Positions 45,008-54,904 of a stretch of 64,000 nt of DNA are shown one piece after another (the stretch's first letter is position 1; each line of letters starts with the position of its first letter). Location: positions 124,001 through 188,000 of the forward strand of contig NZ_JAGIYQ010000004.1 in assembly GCF_017814275.1 (NCBI RefSeq), given 5' to 3'. The translations under genes and the position numbers were made by a program. The DNA is from Gottfriedia endophytica (GTDB lineage Bacteria > Bacillota > Bacilli > Bacillales > Bacillaceae_G). The notes beneath the pieces were generated by a model. That model was not told the DNA's origin and ran no database searches. It saw only the letters and a list, made by a program, of their open reading frames with translations.

Positions 45008-45862
45008 ATGCCTTTAGTATCTATGAAAGAAATGCTTATTAAAGCAAACGAAGGTAAATACGCAGTTGGTCAGTACAACATCAACAATTTAGAATGGACT
45101 CATGCAATCCTTACTGCAGCTGAAGAAGAAAAATCTCCAGTAATCCTAGGTGTGTCTGAAGGCGCTGCTAAATACATGGGTGGATTTAATACAGTAGTAA
45201 AAATGGTAGAAGGTTTAATGATCGATTTAAAAATCACTGTACCTGTTGCTATTCATCTTGATCATGGTTCAAGCTTTGAAGCTTGTAAGAATGCAATCGA
45301 TGCTGGTTTCACATCAGTAATGATCGATGCTTCTCATGATCCTTTTGAGCAAAACGTTGAAACAACTAAAAAAGTTGTTGAGTATGCTCATGCTAAAGGT
45401 GTTTCTGTTGAGGCAGAATTAGGAACAGTTGGTGGTCAAGAAGATCACGTTGTAGGAAGCATTATTTATGCTGACCCACAAGAGTGTAAAGAATTAGTTG
45501 AGCGTACTGGCATTGATTGCTTAGCTCCAGCTCTAGGTTCTGTTCATGGTCCTTACAAAGGCGAACCTAAATTAGGTTTCGACGAAATGGAACAAATCGG
45601 TAGAGAAACTAAATTACCATTAGTATTACACGGTGGTACTGGTATCCCAACTGAACAAATCCAAAAAGCTATTGCTCGTGGTACTGCAAAAATCAACGTT
45701 AACACTGAAAACCAAATTTCATTCAACAAAGCAGTTCGTGAATTTGTTGCAAACGATCAAAAACAATACGATCCACGTAAAATTCTTGGACCAGGCCGTG
45801 AAGCTGTTAAAGCTACTGTTATCGGTAAAATCCGTGAGTTCGGTACAAGCAACAAAGCGTAA
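45008..45862 (+). CDS. fbaA: Fructose-bisphosphate aldolase, class II
   Basis: A 284-residue zinc aldolase of glycolysis and gluconeogenesis. Metal ligands lie in HLDHGSS (His and Asp), [20 protein letters not shown] and VLHGGTGIP, and NINNLEW is near the N-terminus. AGAAGGAGG precedes the ATG. A TATAAT box lies at 44971-44976, but I see no good -35. Codon use is that of a highly expressed gene. In B. subtilis ywjH (transaldolase) lies just downstream; here it is absent and a family B repeat lies in the gap. Confidence 0.96.
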   Translation: MPLVSMKEMLIKANEGKYAVGQYNINNLEWTHAILTAAEEEKSPVILGVSEGAAKYMGGFNTVVKMVEGLMIDLKITVPVAIHLDHGSSFEACKNAIDAGFTSVMIDASHDPFEQNVETTKKVVEYAHAKGVSVEAELGTVGGQEDHVVGSIIYADPQECKELVERTGIDCLAPALGSVHGPYKGEPKLGFDEMEQIGRETKLPLVLHGGTGIPTEQIQKAIARGTAKINVNTENQISFNKAVREFVANDQKQYDPRKILGPGREAVKATVIGKIREFGTSNKA

Positions 45863-45902
45863 GAGAAATTTCTCGTACGATATGATATAATATGATTAAT
45901 TG

Positions 45903-45935
45903 AAACCGTCTAAAGCAATTTTAGGCGGTTTTATT
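45903..45935 (+). terminator. Terminator of fbaA
   Basis: AAACCGTCTAAA / TTTTAGGCGGTTTT hairpin with a short T tail. Confidence 0.85.
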
Positions 45936-46123
45936 CGTTTGAAAAGTGAAAGCGTACACAAGTAAAATAATTAGAATGGCTTTCAATTTATTGTTATACT
46001 ATTCCTTAGGAAAAAAGGACTGGAGTATCCCAGCAAGAACTTTAAAAACAAACATACTTTTTTCTCCTTTTTTCGTTTAAAATGAAACTGGGATTAGAGT
46101 GTTAAAGACATGGAGAAAATATA

Positions 46124-46250
46124 GAAAAAGCGGAATGAACTCGGTTAGCTCTGACAGGCGTTGGAGCAAAAACCTAGAGAAGGGTGGTTTCTCCCTTCAC
46201 TTGGTTTTTGTGAAACGACCGAAGAGCTAGTTCATGGAGCTGGACAAGAC
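46124..46250 (-). repeat. Repeat family B, copy 4 (inverted)
   Basis: Outer arms ATGAAC (46135-46140) / GTTCAT (46230-46235) and AGCTC / GAGCT; inner arms AAAAACC / GGTTTTT and GAAGGG / CCCTTC. The 480-bp fbaA-murAB gap holds the fbaA terminator, an AT-rich stretch and this repeat. Confidence 0.85.
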
Positions 46251-46340
46251 AAAAGCGTAAGTGACTTGCTTACCAAAACATCTATGCCTATAAAAATTAT
46301 TTCTATTTTTTCTTCTGTTTATTGATGAAGGGAGTATTGT

Positions 46341-47639
46341 ATGGAAAAGCTTGTTTTAGAAGGGGGGATTCCTTTAAAAGGTACAATTCGTGTAAGTGGA
46401 GCTAAAAACAGTGCAGTTGCATTAATACCTGCAACGATACTTGCTAGTTCTCCGGTTGTGCTTGAGGGATTACCTAGAATTTCAGATGTACAAACACTAT
46501 GTGATTTATTAGAAGAAATTGGCGGAACAGTTAATTATGATAACGAAAAAATTATTATCGACCCTTCGAAAATGATTGGTATGCCTCTTCCGAATGGAAA
46601 GGTAAAAAAACTTCGTGCTTCGTATTATTTAATGGGTGCGATGCTAGGGCGATTTAAGCAAGCAGTCATTGGCTTACCGGGCGGATGTTATTTAGGACCA
46701 AGGCCAATTGATCAGCATATAAAAGGATTTGAAGCACTAGGGGCAAAAGTTACAAATGAACAAGGTGCAATATACTTACGTGCTGATGAATTAAAAGGCG
46801 CACGTATTTACTTAGATGTGGTTAGTGTAGGTGCTACTATAAATATTATGCTTGCTGCAGTGTTAGCAAAGGGAAGAACGGTCATTGAAAATGCTGCAAA
46901 AGAACCAGAAATTGTTGATGTTGCGACATTATTAACAAGTATGGGGGCAAAAATCAAGGGCGCTGGTACGGATGTAATTAGAATTGATGGTGTAGAACAA
47001 TTAAATGGTTGTTCACACACGATCATTCCAGACCGTATTGAAGCGGGAACTTACGCAATCTTAGCGGCTTCTACTGTTGAAGAAGGTAAGCAAGTTATTG
47101 TAGACAATGTTATTCCGCATCATTTAGAATCTCTAATCGCAAAGATGAGAGAGATGGGTGTACAAGTTGAAACGAATGATGAGCAGTTGATTGTAACAGG
47201 AACAAATAGAGAATTAAAAGCTGTCGATATTAAGACGCTTGTTTATCCTGGGTTTGCAACTGATCTACAGCAACCTTTTACAGTGTTATTAACAAAAGCT
47301 AATGGAACGTCAGTTGTAACTGACACAATCTATGGAGCACGTTTTAAACACATTGATGAGTTAAATAGAATGAATGGAATCATCAAAGTGGAAGGAAGTA
47401 CTGCTATTGTAACTGGGCCAACAAAGTTACAAGGAGGGCGTGTTAAAGCAAGTGATTTACGTGCTGGAGCAGCTCTTGTCATTGCAGGTTTAATTGCAGA
47501 AGGAAAAACAGAGTTAACAGGTCTTGAGCACGTTGATCGTGGCTATGAAGGATTGGTGGACAAGTTAACAGGACTCGGTGCAAATGTTTGGAGAGTTCCT
47601 TTAACTGAGAAAGAATTAGAACAATTGAAAAACGCGTAA
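46341..47639 (+). CDS. murAB: UDP-N-acetylglucosamine 1-carboxyvinyltransferase
   Basis: A 432-residue enzyme for the first committed step of peptidoglycan synthesis (enolpyruvyl transfer from PEP). Lys22 is in GAKNSAV and the catalytic Cys116 is in [15 protein letters not shown], the fosfomycin target residue. Further signatures are [11 protein letters not shown] and [12 protein letters not shown]. Bacilli carry two copies; the place between fbaA and glpX-rho identifies this as the murAB (murZ) paralogue. GAAGGGAG precedes the ATG. Confidence 0.94.
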   Translation: MEKLVLEGGIPLKGTIRVSGAKNSAVALIPATILASSPVVLEGLPRISDVQTLCDLLEEIGGTVNYDNEKIIIDPSKMIGMPLPNGKVKKLRASYYLMGAMLGRFKQAVIGLPGGCYLGPRPIDQHIKGFEALGAKVTNEQGAIYLRADELKGARIYLDVVSVGATINIMLAAVLAKGRTVIENAAKEPEIVDVATLLTSMGAKIKGAGTDVIRIDGVEQLNGCSHTIIPDRIEAGTYAILAASTVEEGKQVIVDNVIPHHLESLIAKMREMGVQVETNDEQLIVTGTNRELKAVDIKTLVYPGFATDLQQPFTVLLTKANGTSVVTDTIYGARFKHIDELNRMNGIIKVEGSTAIVTGPTKLQGGRVKASDLRAGAALVIAGLIAEGKTELTGLEHVDRGYEGLVDKLTGLGANVWRVPLTEKELEQLKNA

Positions 47640-47740
47640 TTCTAGCAAAAAGTTACTCTAAAATCAGTGACTTTGAATACATCTAGATTACTATAATATA
47701 CGACGTTTACTTTTTGACGTACAAATAGGGGGATTTTGTC

Positions 47741-48706
47741 ATGGAAAGAAGTTTATCAATGGAGTTAGTTCGTGTTACGGAAGCAGCAGCACTTGCATCA
47801 TCAAGATGGATGGGTCTTGGTAAAAAGGATGAAGCAGACGGGGCTGCAACAGAAGCGATGAGAGATGTATTTGATACAATTCCAATGAAAGGTACAGTTG
47901 TCATTGGTGAAGGAGAAATGGACGAAGCACCAATGCTTTATATTGGTGAAAAGCTAGGTACAGGATTTGGTCCAAGAGTGGATGTAGCTGTTGATCCACT
48001 AGAAGGTACAAACATTGTTGCTAGCGGTGGGTGGAATGCTCTTGCCGTTCTTGCGATTGCTGACCATGGGAACTTATTACATGCTCCTGATATGTATATG
48101 GAAAAAATTGCAGTTGGACCAGAAGCTGTTGGTAAAATCGATATCAATGCTTCTGTATATGATAATCTTATGGCTGTTGCAAACGCTAAAGGGAAAAATA
48201 TTAACGATGTAGTAGCAACAGTATTAAACCGTCCACGCCATGAAAAATTAATTGAAGAAATTCGTGCTGCAGGTGCACGCATTAAACTAATTAATGATGG
48301 TGATGTTGCAGGAGCTATTAATACAGCATTTGATCATACAGGTGTAGATATTTTATTTGGATCTGGTGGTGCACCAGAAGGCGTAATCGCAGCGGTTGCC
48401 TTAAAGTGTCTAGGTGGAGAGCTACAAGGGAAATTATTACCTCAAAATGATCAAGAGCTAGAAAGATGTATTAAAATGGGAATTAAAGACCCACACCAAG
48501 TATTGTACATGGATGACCTTGTAAAAGGTGACGATGCCATTTTTGCAGCAACAGGTGTAACTGATGGTGAACTACTTAAAGGTGTTCAATTAAAGGGAGA
48601 TATAGGGACTACTCAATCTCTTGTAATGCGTGCTAAGTCTGGAACTGTACGTTTTGTTGATGGACGCCATAGCTTAAATAAAAAACCTAATTTAGTAATT
48701 AAATAA
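47741..48706 (+). CDS. glpX: Fructose-1,6-bisphosphatase, class II
   Basis: A 321-residue metal-dependent phosphatase of the GlpX family for gluconeogenesis. Typical segments are [62 protein letters not shown] (metal-binding DPLEGT) and [25 protein letters not shown] precedes the ATG. It corresponds to ywjI of B. subtilis, between murAB and rho. The terminator after it is strong. Confidence 0.95.
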   Translation: MERSLSMELVRVTEAAALASSRWMGLGKKDEADGAATEAMRDVFDTIPMKGTVVIGEGEMDEAPMLYIGEKLGTGFGPRVDVAVDPLEGTNIVASGGWNALAVLAIADHGNLLHAPDMYMEKIAVGPEAVGKIDINASVYDNLMAVANAKGKNINDVVATVLNRPRHEKLIEEIRAAGARIKLINDGDVAGAINTAFDHTGVDILFGSGGAPEGVIAAVALKCLGGELQGKLLPQNDQELERCIKMGIKDPHQVLYMDDLVKGDDAIFAATGVTDGELLKGVQLKGDIGTTQSLVMRAKSGTVRFVDGRHSLNKKPNLVIK

Positions 48707-48713
48707 TATTTTT

Positions 48714-48760
48714 GAGCTGCTCCATAACATTCATTAAGTATTTATGGAGCAGCTTTTACT
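48714..48760 (+). terminator. Terminator of glpX
   Basis: GCTGCTCCATAA / TTTATGGAGCAGC hairpin followed by TTTTACTTTT. Confidence 0.9.
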
Positions 48761-49004
48761 TTTAATTGTTCAAAATTGTAACAAAACAGAAATATTAAAT
48801 ATATTGGCAGAAAGAATCTTTCGCCTTATAATCTCAATAGGTAATAAAACAAATACGTTAAATAAGAATAATTTTAGAGGAAAAGGTTACACTAAAGAGT
48901 AAAAACTTTTCTGTATGTCTTTCTTCAAAAAACCTTCTGAAAAACCTTCCAATTGATTTGATATATTCCGAACTAATTTTAAAATTGAAAAAGAGTGGTG
49001 TTGT

Positions 49005-50276
49005 ATGAGTTTAACGATCTCCGCATTAGAAAATATGAAGTTAAAAGACCTGTATGAGCACGCGAAAGTTTTGAAAATTTCGTATTACAGTAAATTAACA
49101 AAGAAAGAATTAATATTTGCAATCTTGAAAGCCCAAGCAGAAAAAGATGGTTTGTTATTTATGGAAGGTGTTCTTGAAATCATCCCGTCTGAAGGATATG
49201 GATTTTTACGTCCTATTAATTATTCGCCAAGTTCAGAAGATATTTATATTTCGGCTTCTCAAATTCGTCGTTTTGATATGAGAAATGGGGACAAGGTATC
49301 AGGGAAGGTACGTCCACCAAAAGAAAATGAACGCTATTTTGGATTGTTACAAGTTGAAGCTGTAAATGGCGATGACCCAGAGAATGCAAAAGAACGTGTT
49401 CACTTTCCAGGATTAACTGCACTTTATCCAAATCGTTTCATGAAATTAGAAACGGAACCGCATAAGTTTTCAACTCGTATCATTGATATGATTGCTCCAG
49501 TTGGATTTGGGCAACGTGGATTAATCGTTGCGCCTCCGAAAGCTGGTAAAACGGAATTATTAAAAGAAATCGCAAATAGCATTACAACGAATCATCCTGA
49601 AGCAGAATTAATTGTATTGTTGATCGATGAACGTCCTGAAGAGGTAACTGACATTGAGCGTTCAGTAAAAGGTGATGTTGTAAGTTCTACATTTGATGAA
49701 ACTCCAGAAAGTCATATTAAAGTTGCAGAACTTGTTTTAGAAAGAGCAATGCGATTAGTAGAACATAAAAAAGACGTTATTATCCTGATGGATAGTATTA
49801 CTCGTCTGGCACGTGCCTATAACTTAGTTATCCCTCCAAGTGGTCGTACTCTTTCTGGTGGTATTGATCCTGCAGCATTCCATAGACCAAAACGTTTCTT
49901 TGGGGCGGCTCGTAACATTGAAGAGGGTGGAAGTTTAACAATTCTTGCAACTGCATTAATTGATACCGGTTCACGTATGGATGATGTTATCTACGAAGAA
50001 TTTAAAGGAACAGGAAATATGGAGCTTCATTTAGATCGTTCATTAGCAGAACGTCGAATCTTCCCTGCGATTGATATTCGTCGCTCTGGAACACGTAAAG
50101 AAGACCTTCTAATTCCTAAAGCTCATTTAGACAAGCTTTGGTTAATGAGAAAAACGATGTCTAATATCCCTGATTTTGTAGAAAGATACTTTAAAATGCT
50201 TCGTCAAACAAAAACAAATGAAGAATTTTTTGAGATGATGACAGAGGAAAGCAAAAAGATTCCTGTTTCAAGATAA
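49005..50276 (+). CDS. rho: Transcription termination factor Rho
   Basis: A 423-residue hexameric RNA helicase. The N-terminal RNA-binding domain contains [26 protein letters not shown]. The ATPase core has Walker [17 protein letters not shown] (near residue 180) and [18 protein letters not shown]. The Q-loop/R-loop segments [19 protein letters not shown] and [24 protein letters not shown] are present. The C-terminus is short and its stop codon lies in sequence similar to the tail of a family B repeat (AGATAAACGAGCTT.. compared with AGCTAAACGAGCTT at 50519). Confidence 0.96.
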   Translation: MSLTISALENMKLKDLYEHAKVLKISYYSKLTKKELIFAILKAQAEKDGLLFMEGVLEIIPSEGYGFLRPINYSPSSEDIYISASQIRRFDMRNGDKVSGKVRPPKENERYFGLLQVEAVNGDDPENAKERVHFPGLTALYPNRFMKLETEPHKFSTRIIDMIAPVGFGQRGLIVAPPKAGKTELLKEIANSITTNHPEAELIVLLIDERPEEVTDIERSVKGDVVSSTFDETPESHIKVAELVLERAMRLVEHKKDVIILMDSITRLARAYNLVIPPSGRTLSGGIDPAAFHRPKRFFGAARNIEEGGSLTILATALIDTGSRMDDVIYEEFKGTGNMELHLDRSLAERRIFPAIDIRRSGTRKEDLLIPKAHLDKLWLMRKTMSNIPDFVERYFKMLRQTKTNEEFFEMMTEESKKIPVSR

Positions 50277-50297
50277 ACGAGCTTACTCCACATTTCC

Positions 50298-50423
50298 TTG
50301 TCTAGTTCCGGTGCCTATCTCCTCGGCCGTTTCGCAAATAACAAATGAAGTGGAAAGCACACTTCCTTTGTTATTTACTCCAACGTCTGTCGGAGATGAG
50401 CAAGGCACCTACACATTTCCTGG
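50298..50423 (+). repeat. Repeat family B, copy 5
   Basis: Outer arms GGTGCCT (50310-50316) / AGGCACC (50403-50409); inner arms AATAACAAA (50337-50345) / TTTGTTATT (50367-50375) and GAAGTG / CACTTC. It is tandem with copy 6, and a tail fragment of a further unit lies at 50273-50297 over the rho stop. Confidence 0.88.
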
Positions 50424-50546
50424 TGTCTAGTTGCGCAAGCTAGCTCTTCGGTCTTTTCACAAAAACTAAGTGAAGTGAAAACCGCACTTCCCTTAATTTT
50501 TGCTCCAAAGCCTGTCAGAGCTAAACGAGCTTGCTACACATTTCCT
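50424..50546 (+). repeat. Repeat family B, copy 6
   Basis: Outer arms GCAAGCT (50435-50441) / AGCTTGC (50528-50534) and TAGCTC / GAGCTA (50518-50523); inner arms GAAGTG / CACTTC. The gap 50277-50676 holds copies 5-6 and the rpmE promoter. Confidence 0.88.
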
Positions 50547-50557
50547 TAATTAAGCAG

Positions 50558-50586
50558 TTGCATTCTCCTGGTGGAGTTGCTATAAT
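50558..50586 (+). promoter_or_regulatory. Sigma-A promoter of rpmE
   Basis: TTGCAT (50558-50563), 17 bp and TATAAT (50581-50586), with a TGC extended -10. CTCC-tggt-GGAG forms a small palindrome in the spacer. Confidence 0.7.
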
Positions 50587-50676
50587 TTCTCTTGTATGTA
50601 AAGTGTCTAAGTGTAAAATCACATAGATAAGATAACTCTGATTTCGAGTATTTCAGGGCGGAAGGAGATGAAAATC

Positions 50677-50922
50677 ATGAAACAAAATATTCATCCAGAT
50701 TACAAGAAAGTCGTGTTCATGGACATTAACACTGGCTTTAAGTTTCTAACAGGATCTACAAAATATTCTAACGAAACAATCGAGTGGGAAGATGGAAACT
50801 CATACCCTCTTATCAAAGTTGAGGTAAGTTCTGATTCACACCCATTCTACACTGGTCGTCAGAAATTTGCTAACGCTGAAGGTCGTGTTGCACGTTTCAA
50901 CAAAAAATACGGCATTAAGTAA
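50677..50922 (+). CDS. rpmE2: Ribosomal protein L31, type B (zinc-free)
   Basis: An 81-residue large-subunit ribosomal protein. There is no cysteine, and the segment [40 protein letters not shown] is typical of the zinc-independent type B (C-) form. I choose ATG 50677, since GAAGGAG stands 9 nt upstream; ATG 50668 immediately abuts that sequence. It occupies the rho-rpmE-tdk position, where B. subtilis has the zinc-binding C+ form. I see no Zur-type palindrome upstream, so constitutive use is likely. Confidence 0.94.
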   Translation: MKQNIHPDYKKVVFMDINTGFKFLTGSTKYSNETIEWEDGNSYPLIKVEVSSDSHPFYTGRQKFANAEGRVARFNKKYGIK

Positions 50923-50931
50923 TAATGTTGA

Positions 50932-50970
50932 AAAGCAGGCAGGTTATTGCTACTATGCCTGCTTTTTTTA
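50932..50970 (+). terminator. Terminator of rpmE
   Basis: AAAGCAGGCA / TGCCTGCTTT hairpin followed by a T run. Confidence 0.92.
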
Positions 50971-51057
50971 CGCACGAATACTTAGTTTCTCCTTGTAAAA
51001 CATACATTTAATAAAATCCATTTAATAATACATTTTATAAATTACATCATGATATAA

Positions 51058-51150
51058 AGAGAAGCGTAAGTGGCTTGATTACCTTCGAAAGACATTGGAG
51101 CAAAATCCAAGAGATGGTAGCCACTGAAGCTAGACACATAAAAAAACGGA
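51058..51150 (-). repeat. Repeat family B, copy 7 (decayed, inverted)
   Basis: It retains GACATTGGAGCAAAA and GAAGCTAGACA, but about half the unit, including the inner arms, is lost. It is the only recognisable feature between the rpmE terminator and tdk. Confidence 0.6.
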
Positions 51151-51227
51151 ATGAACTGATCAGTTCACCAATATAAACAATAGACAGAAATAATCTTAGA
51201 TTGATTTGTAGAAAGGTGAGAGGCTTA

Positions 51228-51842
51228 ATGTTTATGATGAGAAGAGACGGTTGGGTCGAGGTGATTTGCGGAAGCATGTTTTCGGGCAAATCAGAAGAAT
51301 TGATCCGTCGAGTTCGTCGTACGCAGTTTGCTAAGCAAAAATGCGTGACGTTCAAACCATCAATTGACAATCGTTACAGTGAAATAGAAGTGGTTTCTCA
51401 TAATGGAATGAAAGTCCCTGCTTATGCAATAAGCCAATCATCCCAAATGCTTGATTATGTAACGGAAGATATTGAAGTTGTTGCGATTGACGAAATACAA
51501 TTTTTTGATGATGAAGTTCTGCATGTAGTTCAACAGTTGGCTAATATGGGAAAACGAGTTATTTGTGCAGGGCTTGATCAAGATTTTAGAGGCCTTCCAT
51601 TTGGACAAGTACCACAATTACTAGCAATTGCTGAGCATGTGACGAAACTAAATGCAGTATGTGCGGTATGTGCATCACCTGCGAGTCGTACTCAACGATT
51701 AATTAATGGAAAACCTGCGTCATTCCATGATCCAATAATTCTAGTTGGTGCTTCTGAATCGTATGAGCCAAGATGCCGTCATTGTCATAAAGTACCTATG
51801 GAAGAATCTTTGCATGCAGAATTGCATCATCAAGAGGATTAA
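51228..51842 (+). CDS. tdk: Thymidine kinase
   Basis: A 204-residue type II thymidine kinase for deoxythymidine salvage. The P-loop is [15 protein letters not shown]. The DExx-type motif is [10 protein letters not shown], and the lasso region with zinc cysteines shows [13 protein letters not shown] and the pair in EPRCRHCH. I start at ATG 51228 ([18 protein letters not shown]) with AAAGGTGAG upstream; the frame opens earlier at a TTG (51201) without support. prfA follows about 75 bp later, as in B. subtilis. Confidence 0.94.
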   Translation: MFMMRRDGWVEVICGSMFSGKSEELIRRVRRTQFAKQKCVTFKPSIDNRYSEIEVVSHNGMKVPAYAISQSSQMLDYVTEDIEVVAIDEIQFFDDEVLHVVQQLANMGKRVICAGLDQDFRGLPFGQVPQLLAIAEHVTKLNAVCAVCASPASRTQRLINGKPASFHDPIILVGASESYEPRCRHCHKVPMEESLHAELHHQED

Positions 51843-51916
51843 TAGAGAAACTTGAAAATTAATTGATAGAAATTTATACTGATTAAAATAGACAGGGAAA
51901 ATGTGAGGTGAAGCAG

Positions 51917-52984
51917 ATGTTTGATCGTTTACAAGCTGTTGAAGATCGTTACGATAAGTTAAATGAATTTCTAAGTGATCCAGAGATACTTAATGATTCG
52001 AAGAAGTTAAGAGAATATTCAAAAGAACAATCAGACATTCAAGAAACGGTAGATGCTTACCGCCAATATAAAACGATTAAAGAACAATTAAAAGATGCTA
52101 AAGCGATGCTTGAGGATAAGCTTGATGCAGACATGCGTGAAATGGTGAAAGAGGAAATTAGTGAATTAGAAGTTGAAGTAAAAGAACTTGAAGAACGTTT
52201 AAAAGTTTTACTAATTCCAAAAGATCCAAATGATGATAAAAACGTAATTGTTGAAATTCGTGGTGCTGCAGGTGGAGATGAAGCGGCTCTATTTGCTGGA
52301 ACATTATACCGTATGTACAGTCGTTATGCTGAGGTACAAGGCTGGAAAACGGAAATCATAGAGGCTAACTATACAGAGTTAGGTGGCTATAAAGAAGTTA
52401 TTTTCATGATTAGCGGAAGAGGTGCTTATTCTAAACTTAAGTTTGAGAATGGTGCTCACCGTGTACAACGTGTTCCTGAAACTGAATCCGGTGGACGTAT
52501 TCATACTTCGACTGCAACGGTTGCTGTATTACCAGAAGCTGAAGAAGTTGAAATTGAAATCCATGAAAAAGATATCCGTGTTGATACATTTGCATCAAGT
52601 GGGCCAGGTGGTCAGTCTGTAAATACAACAATGTCAGCAGTTCGTTTAACACATATTCCTACAAACACAGTTGTATCGTGTCAGGATGAAAAATCACAAA
52701 TTAAAAATAAAGAAAAAGCAATGAAAGTATTACGTGCACGTGTTTATGATAAATTCATGCGAGAAATTCAAGCAGAATACGATCAAAACCGTAAGCAAGC
52801 AGTTGGTACTGGTGATCGTTCTGAACGTATTCGTACGTATAACTTCCCACAAAATCGTGTAACTGATCATCGTATTGGTTTAACGATTCAAAAGCTTGAT
52901 CAAATTATTGAAGGTAAACTTGATGAGTTTATCAATGCATTAATTATGGATGACCAAGCGAAAAGAATGGAACAAGACCAATAA
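51917..52984 (+). CDS. prfA: Peptide chain release factor 1
   Basis: A 355-residue factor that ends translation at UAA and UAG. The catalytic GGQ is in [21 protein letters not shown], and [26 protein letters not shown] is the adjacent signature. The N-terminal coiled coil (residues 1-100) and C-terminal [20 protein letters not shown] are complete. ATG 51917 follows GAGGTG by 7 nt; GTG 51908 lies inside that sequence. prmC starts 1 bp after the stop codon; its product methylates the GGQ glutamine of this protein. Confidence 0.96.
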   Translation: MFDRLQAVEDRYDKLNEFLSDPEILNDSKKLREYSKEQSDIQETVDAYRQYKTIKEQLKDAKAMLEDKLDADMREMVKEEISELEVEVKELEERLKVLLIPKDPNDDKNVIVEIRGAAGGDEAALFAGTLYRMYSRYAEVQGWKTEIIEANYTELGGYKEVIFMISGRGAYSKLKFENGAHRVQRVPETESGGRIHTSTATVAVLPEAEEVEIEIHEKDIRVDTFASSGPGGQSVNTTMSAVRLTHIPTNTVVSCQDEKSQIKNKEKAMKVLRARVYDKFMREIQAEYDQNRKQAVGTGDRSERIRTYNFPQNRVTDHRIGLTIQKLDQIIEGKLDEFINALIMDDQAKRMEQDQ

Positions 52985-52985
52985 T

Positions 52986-53852
52986 ATGACAACTAAGATC
53001 TATGAAGCCCTCAAATGGGCTTCTTCTTTTTTAATAGAAAATGAGCGAGACAACAATGTGGGTGAAATTGTCTTGCAACATTTGCTAAAACGAAATCGCA
53101 CACAATTATTGACTGGTATGCACGATTCTTTAACGAAAGAGCAGTGGGAATTATTTCAGAATTTGCTAGAGCAGCATGTAAAAGGTGAGCCTATTCAATA
53201 TTTATTAGGTGTTGAGCAGTTTTACGGACGAACTTTTAAAGTAAATGAAGAAGTATTAATTCCTAGACCAGAAACAGAAGAGCTTGTAGAAGGTGTTTTG
53301 CATAGAGTTCAAACTATGTGGAATGAAAATGAAAAATTACAACTAATTGACGTTGGTACTGGTAGCGGGGCAATTGCAATTACTTTAGCCCTTGAAAATC
53401 CTAATTTACATGTTCATACCATAGATATTGCCCAGGAATCCATTGAGGTTGCAAAGAGTAACGCTGAAATCTTAGGGGCAAGTGTAACCTTTTGGCATGG
53501 GGATTTATTAAATCCTTTTCTTGAAAATGGCCAAAAGCTTGATATTGTGGTCTCGAATCCTCCATATATTCCGTATAAGGATTGGACAGAATTAAGTGAT
53601 CTTGTAAAAGAACATGAGCCGTTTCGTGCACTAGTTGGTGGAGAAGATGGCTTAGATTTTTATCGTCGATTTGCGAATGATTTGCCGAAAGTTCTTCAGA
53701 ATAAAGCTCTTGTTGCCTTTGAAGTTGGTGCTGGGCAAGGAGAAGATGTTGCTCAATTACTTCAATCATCCTTCCCGATGGCTAAAGTCGAGATAGTGTA
53801 TGATATTAATGGAAAAGATCGAATGGTATTTATGGAAAAGGTGGACGAATAG
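52986..53852 (+). CDS. prmC: Release-factor glutamine N5-methyltransferase
   Basis: A 288-residue SAM-dependent enzyme methylating the GGQ glutamine of RF1 and RF2. The SAM site is LIDVGTGSGAIAITLALENP, and the substrate motif NPPY is in VSNPPYIPYKDW (Asn near residue 191). The N-terminal helical domain covers about 1-90 (GEPIQYLLGVEQFYGR is conserved). The start at ATG 52986 follows the prfA stop by 1 nt and has no good Shine-Dalgarno, so expression probably depends on translational coupling to prfA. Confidence 0.95.
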   Translation: MTTKIYEALKWASSFLIENERDNNVGEIVLQHLLKRNRTQLLTGMHDSLTKEQWELFQNLLEQHVKGEPIQYLLGVEQFYGRTFKVNEEVLIPRPETEELVEGVLHRVQTMWNENEKLQLIDVGTGSGAIAITLALENPNLHVHTIDIAQESIEVAKSNAEILGASVTFWHGDLLNPFLENGQKLDIVVSNPPYIPYKDWTELSDLVKEHEPFRALVGGEDGLDFYRRFANDLPKVLQNKALVAFEVGAGQGEDVAQLLQSSFPMAKVEIVYDINGKDRMVFMEKVDE

Positions 53853-53878
53853 TCTACCTTTTTTTACTATTGTTGCTT

Positions 53879-53945
53879 ATTGAACATACTCCCTTTTGTT
53901 ATTTACTCCACCGTCTGTCGAAGCTAAGCAAGTCTACTTCACTTT
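53879..53945 (+). repeat. Repeat family B, copy 8 (3' half only)
   Basis: It retains TTTGTTATTTACTCCACCGT.., GTCTGTCGAAGCTAAG and the TTTTCTGT tail, equivalent to the right half of copies 1 and 5; the left half is gone. Confidence 0.7.
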
Positions 53946-53998
53946 TCTGTAATTAATGGTACACTAAAACAAAAACTAGGTGAAAGTAGTAGGGGATA

Positions 53999-54904
53999 AT
54001 GGCAGAATACAGTGGATGGATCATACGAAATGGTCATATTACGGCAAACAAATTTACTGAGTTATTTGATATGCTTCAAAATGCTGCAAGAAAAAGCGGA
54101 CTAGAAGTAAAATTAGTGAAACATCATGAGTTAGTTCCTGTTATTGAAAATGGTAGTCCCGTTTTAAAAGGAAAGTACTCAAATGAAAAACCTGATTTTA
54201 TCCTTTTTTGGGATAAAGATGTTCGATTAGCACGTCATTTAGAAAACATGGGATTTAGATTATATAATTCAGCCCAAGCTATTGAAAATTGTGATGATAA
54301 ATCACTTACTCATCAAGTTCTTTCGAAGTATGGTATTTCAATGCCAAAGACAATCACGTCACCTTTACTGTTTCCTAATTGTGATCTCACAGATTTCACT
54401 TTCTATCAATATGTTGAGGAAGAACTAGGATATCCATTTGTGATGAAAGAGGTTTATGGTTCGTTTGGGATGCAAGTTTATTTAGTAAGAAATCATTCTG
54501 AATTTATGGAGAAAGTAAATCAGCTTAAACACAAGCCTCATGTGTATCAAGAATTTATTCAGTCTAGTTCAGGTAAAGATATCCGTTTACATGTTGTTGG
54601 CGATGAAGTTGTTGCTACGATGATGAGAAAGTCAGAAAGTGATTTCAGGGCAAATGTGACGAATGGAGGAAAGATGTATCAATATACTCCTACTGAAGAG
54701 CAAGCGGCTTTAGCTGTGAAATCTGCCAAGCTTCTAGGTGCAGATTTTGCCGGAGTCGATTTATTATTTGGTGAAAATGACGAGCCGATTATTTGTGAAG
54801 TCAATTCAAATGCACATATGAAAAATATTTTATCATGTACAGGGATAGATGTATCAGAGTTTATTATGGATTACATCTATAAAGATTTGGAGGCAAAGAG
54901 ATGA
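53999..54904 (+). CDS. RimK-type ATP-grasp ligase A
   Basis: A 301-residue predicted ligase that should couple ATP to formation of an amide bond between a carboxylate and an amine. The N-terminal domain (1-110) is followed by ATP-grasp motifs: YPFVMKEVYGSFGMQVYLV (ATP-binding Lys and glycine loop), QEFIQSSSGKDIRLHVVGDEVVATMMRK, SDFRANVTNGG and DFAGVDLLFGENDEPIICEVNSN, in which the metal-binding E-x-N is intact. I do not know this gene from the B. subtilis prmC-spoIIR interval. The next gene is a paralogue overlapping by 4 bp. The substrate cannot be inferred. GTAGTAGGGGA precedes the ATG. Confidence 0.85.
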   Translation: MAEYSGWIIRNGHITANKFTELFDMLQNAARKSGLEVKLVKHHELVPVIENGSPVLKGKYSNEKPDFILFWDKDVRLARHLENMGFRLYNSAQAIENCDDKSLTHQVLSKYGISMPKTITSPLLFPNCDLTDFTFYQYVEEELGYPFVMKEVYGSFGMQVYLVRNHSEFMEKVNQLKHKPHVYQEFIQSSSGKDIRLHVVGDEVVATMMRKSESDFRANVTNGGKMYQYTPTEEQAALAVKSAKLLGADFAGVDLLFGENDEPIICEVNSNAHMKNILSCTGIDVSEFIMDYIYKDLEAKR

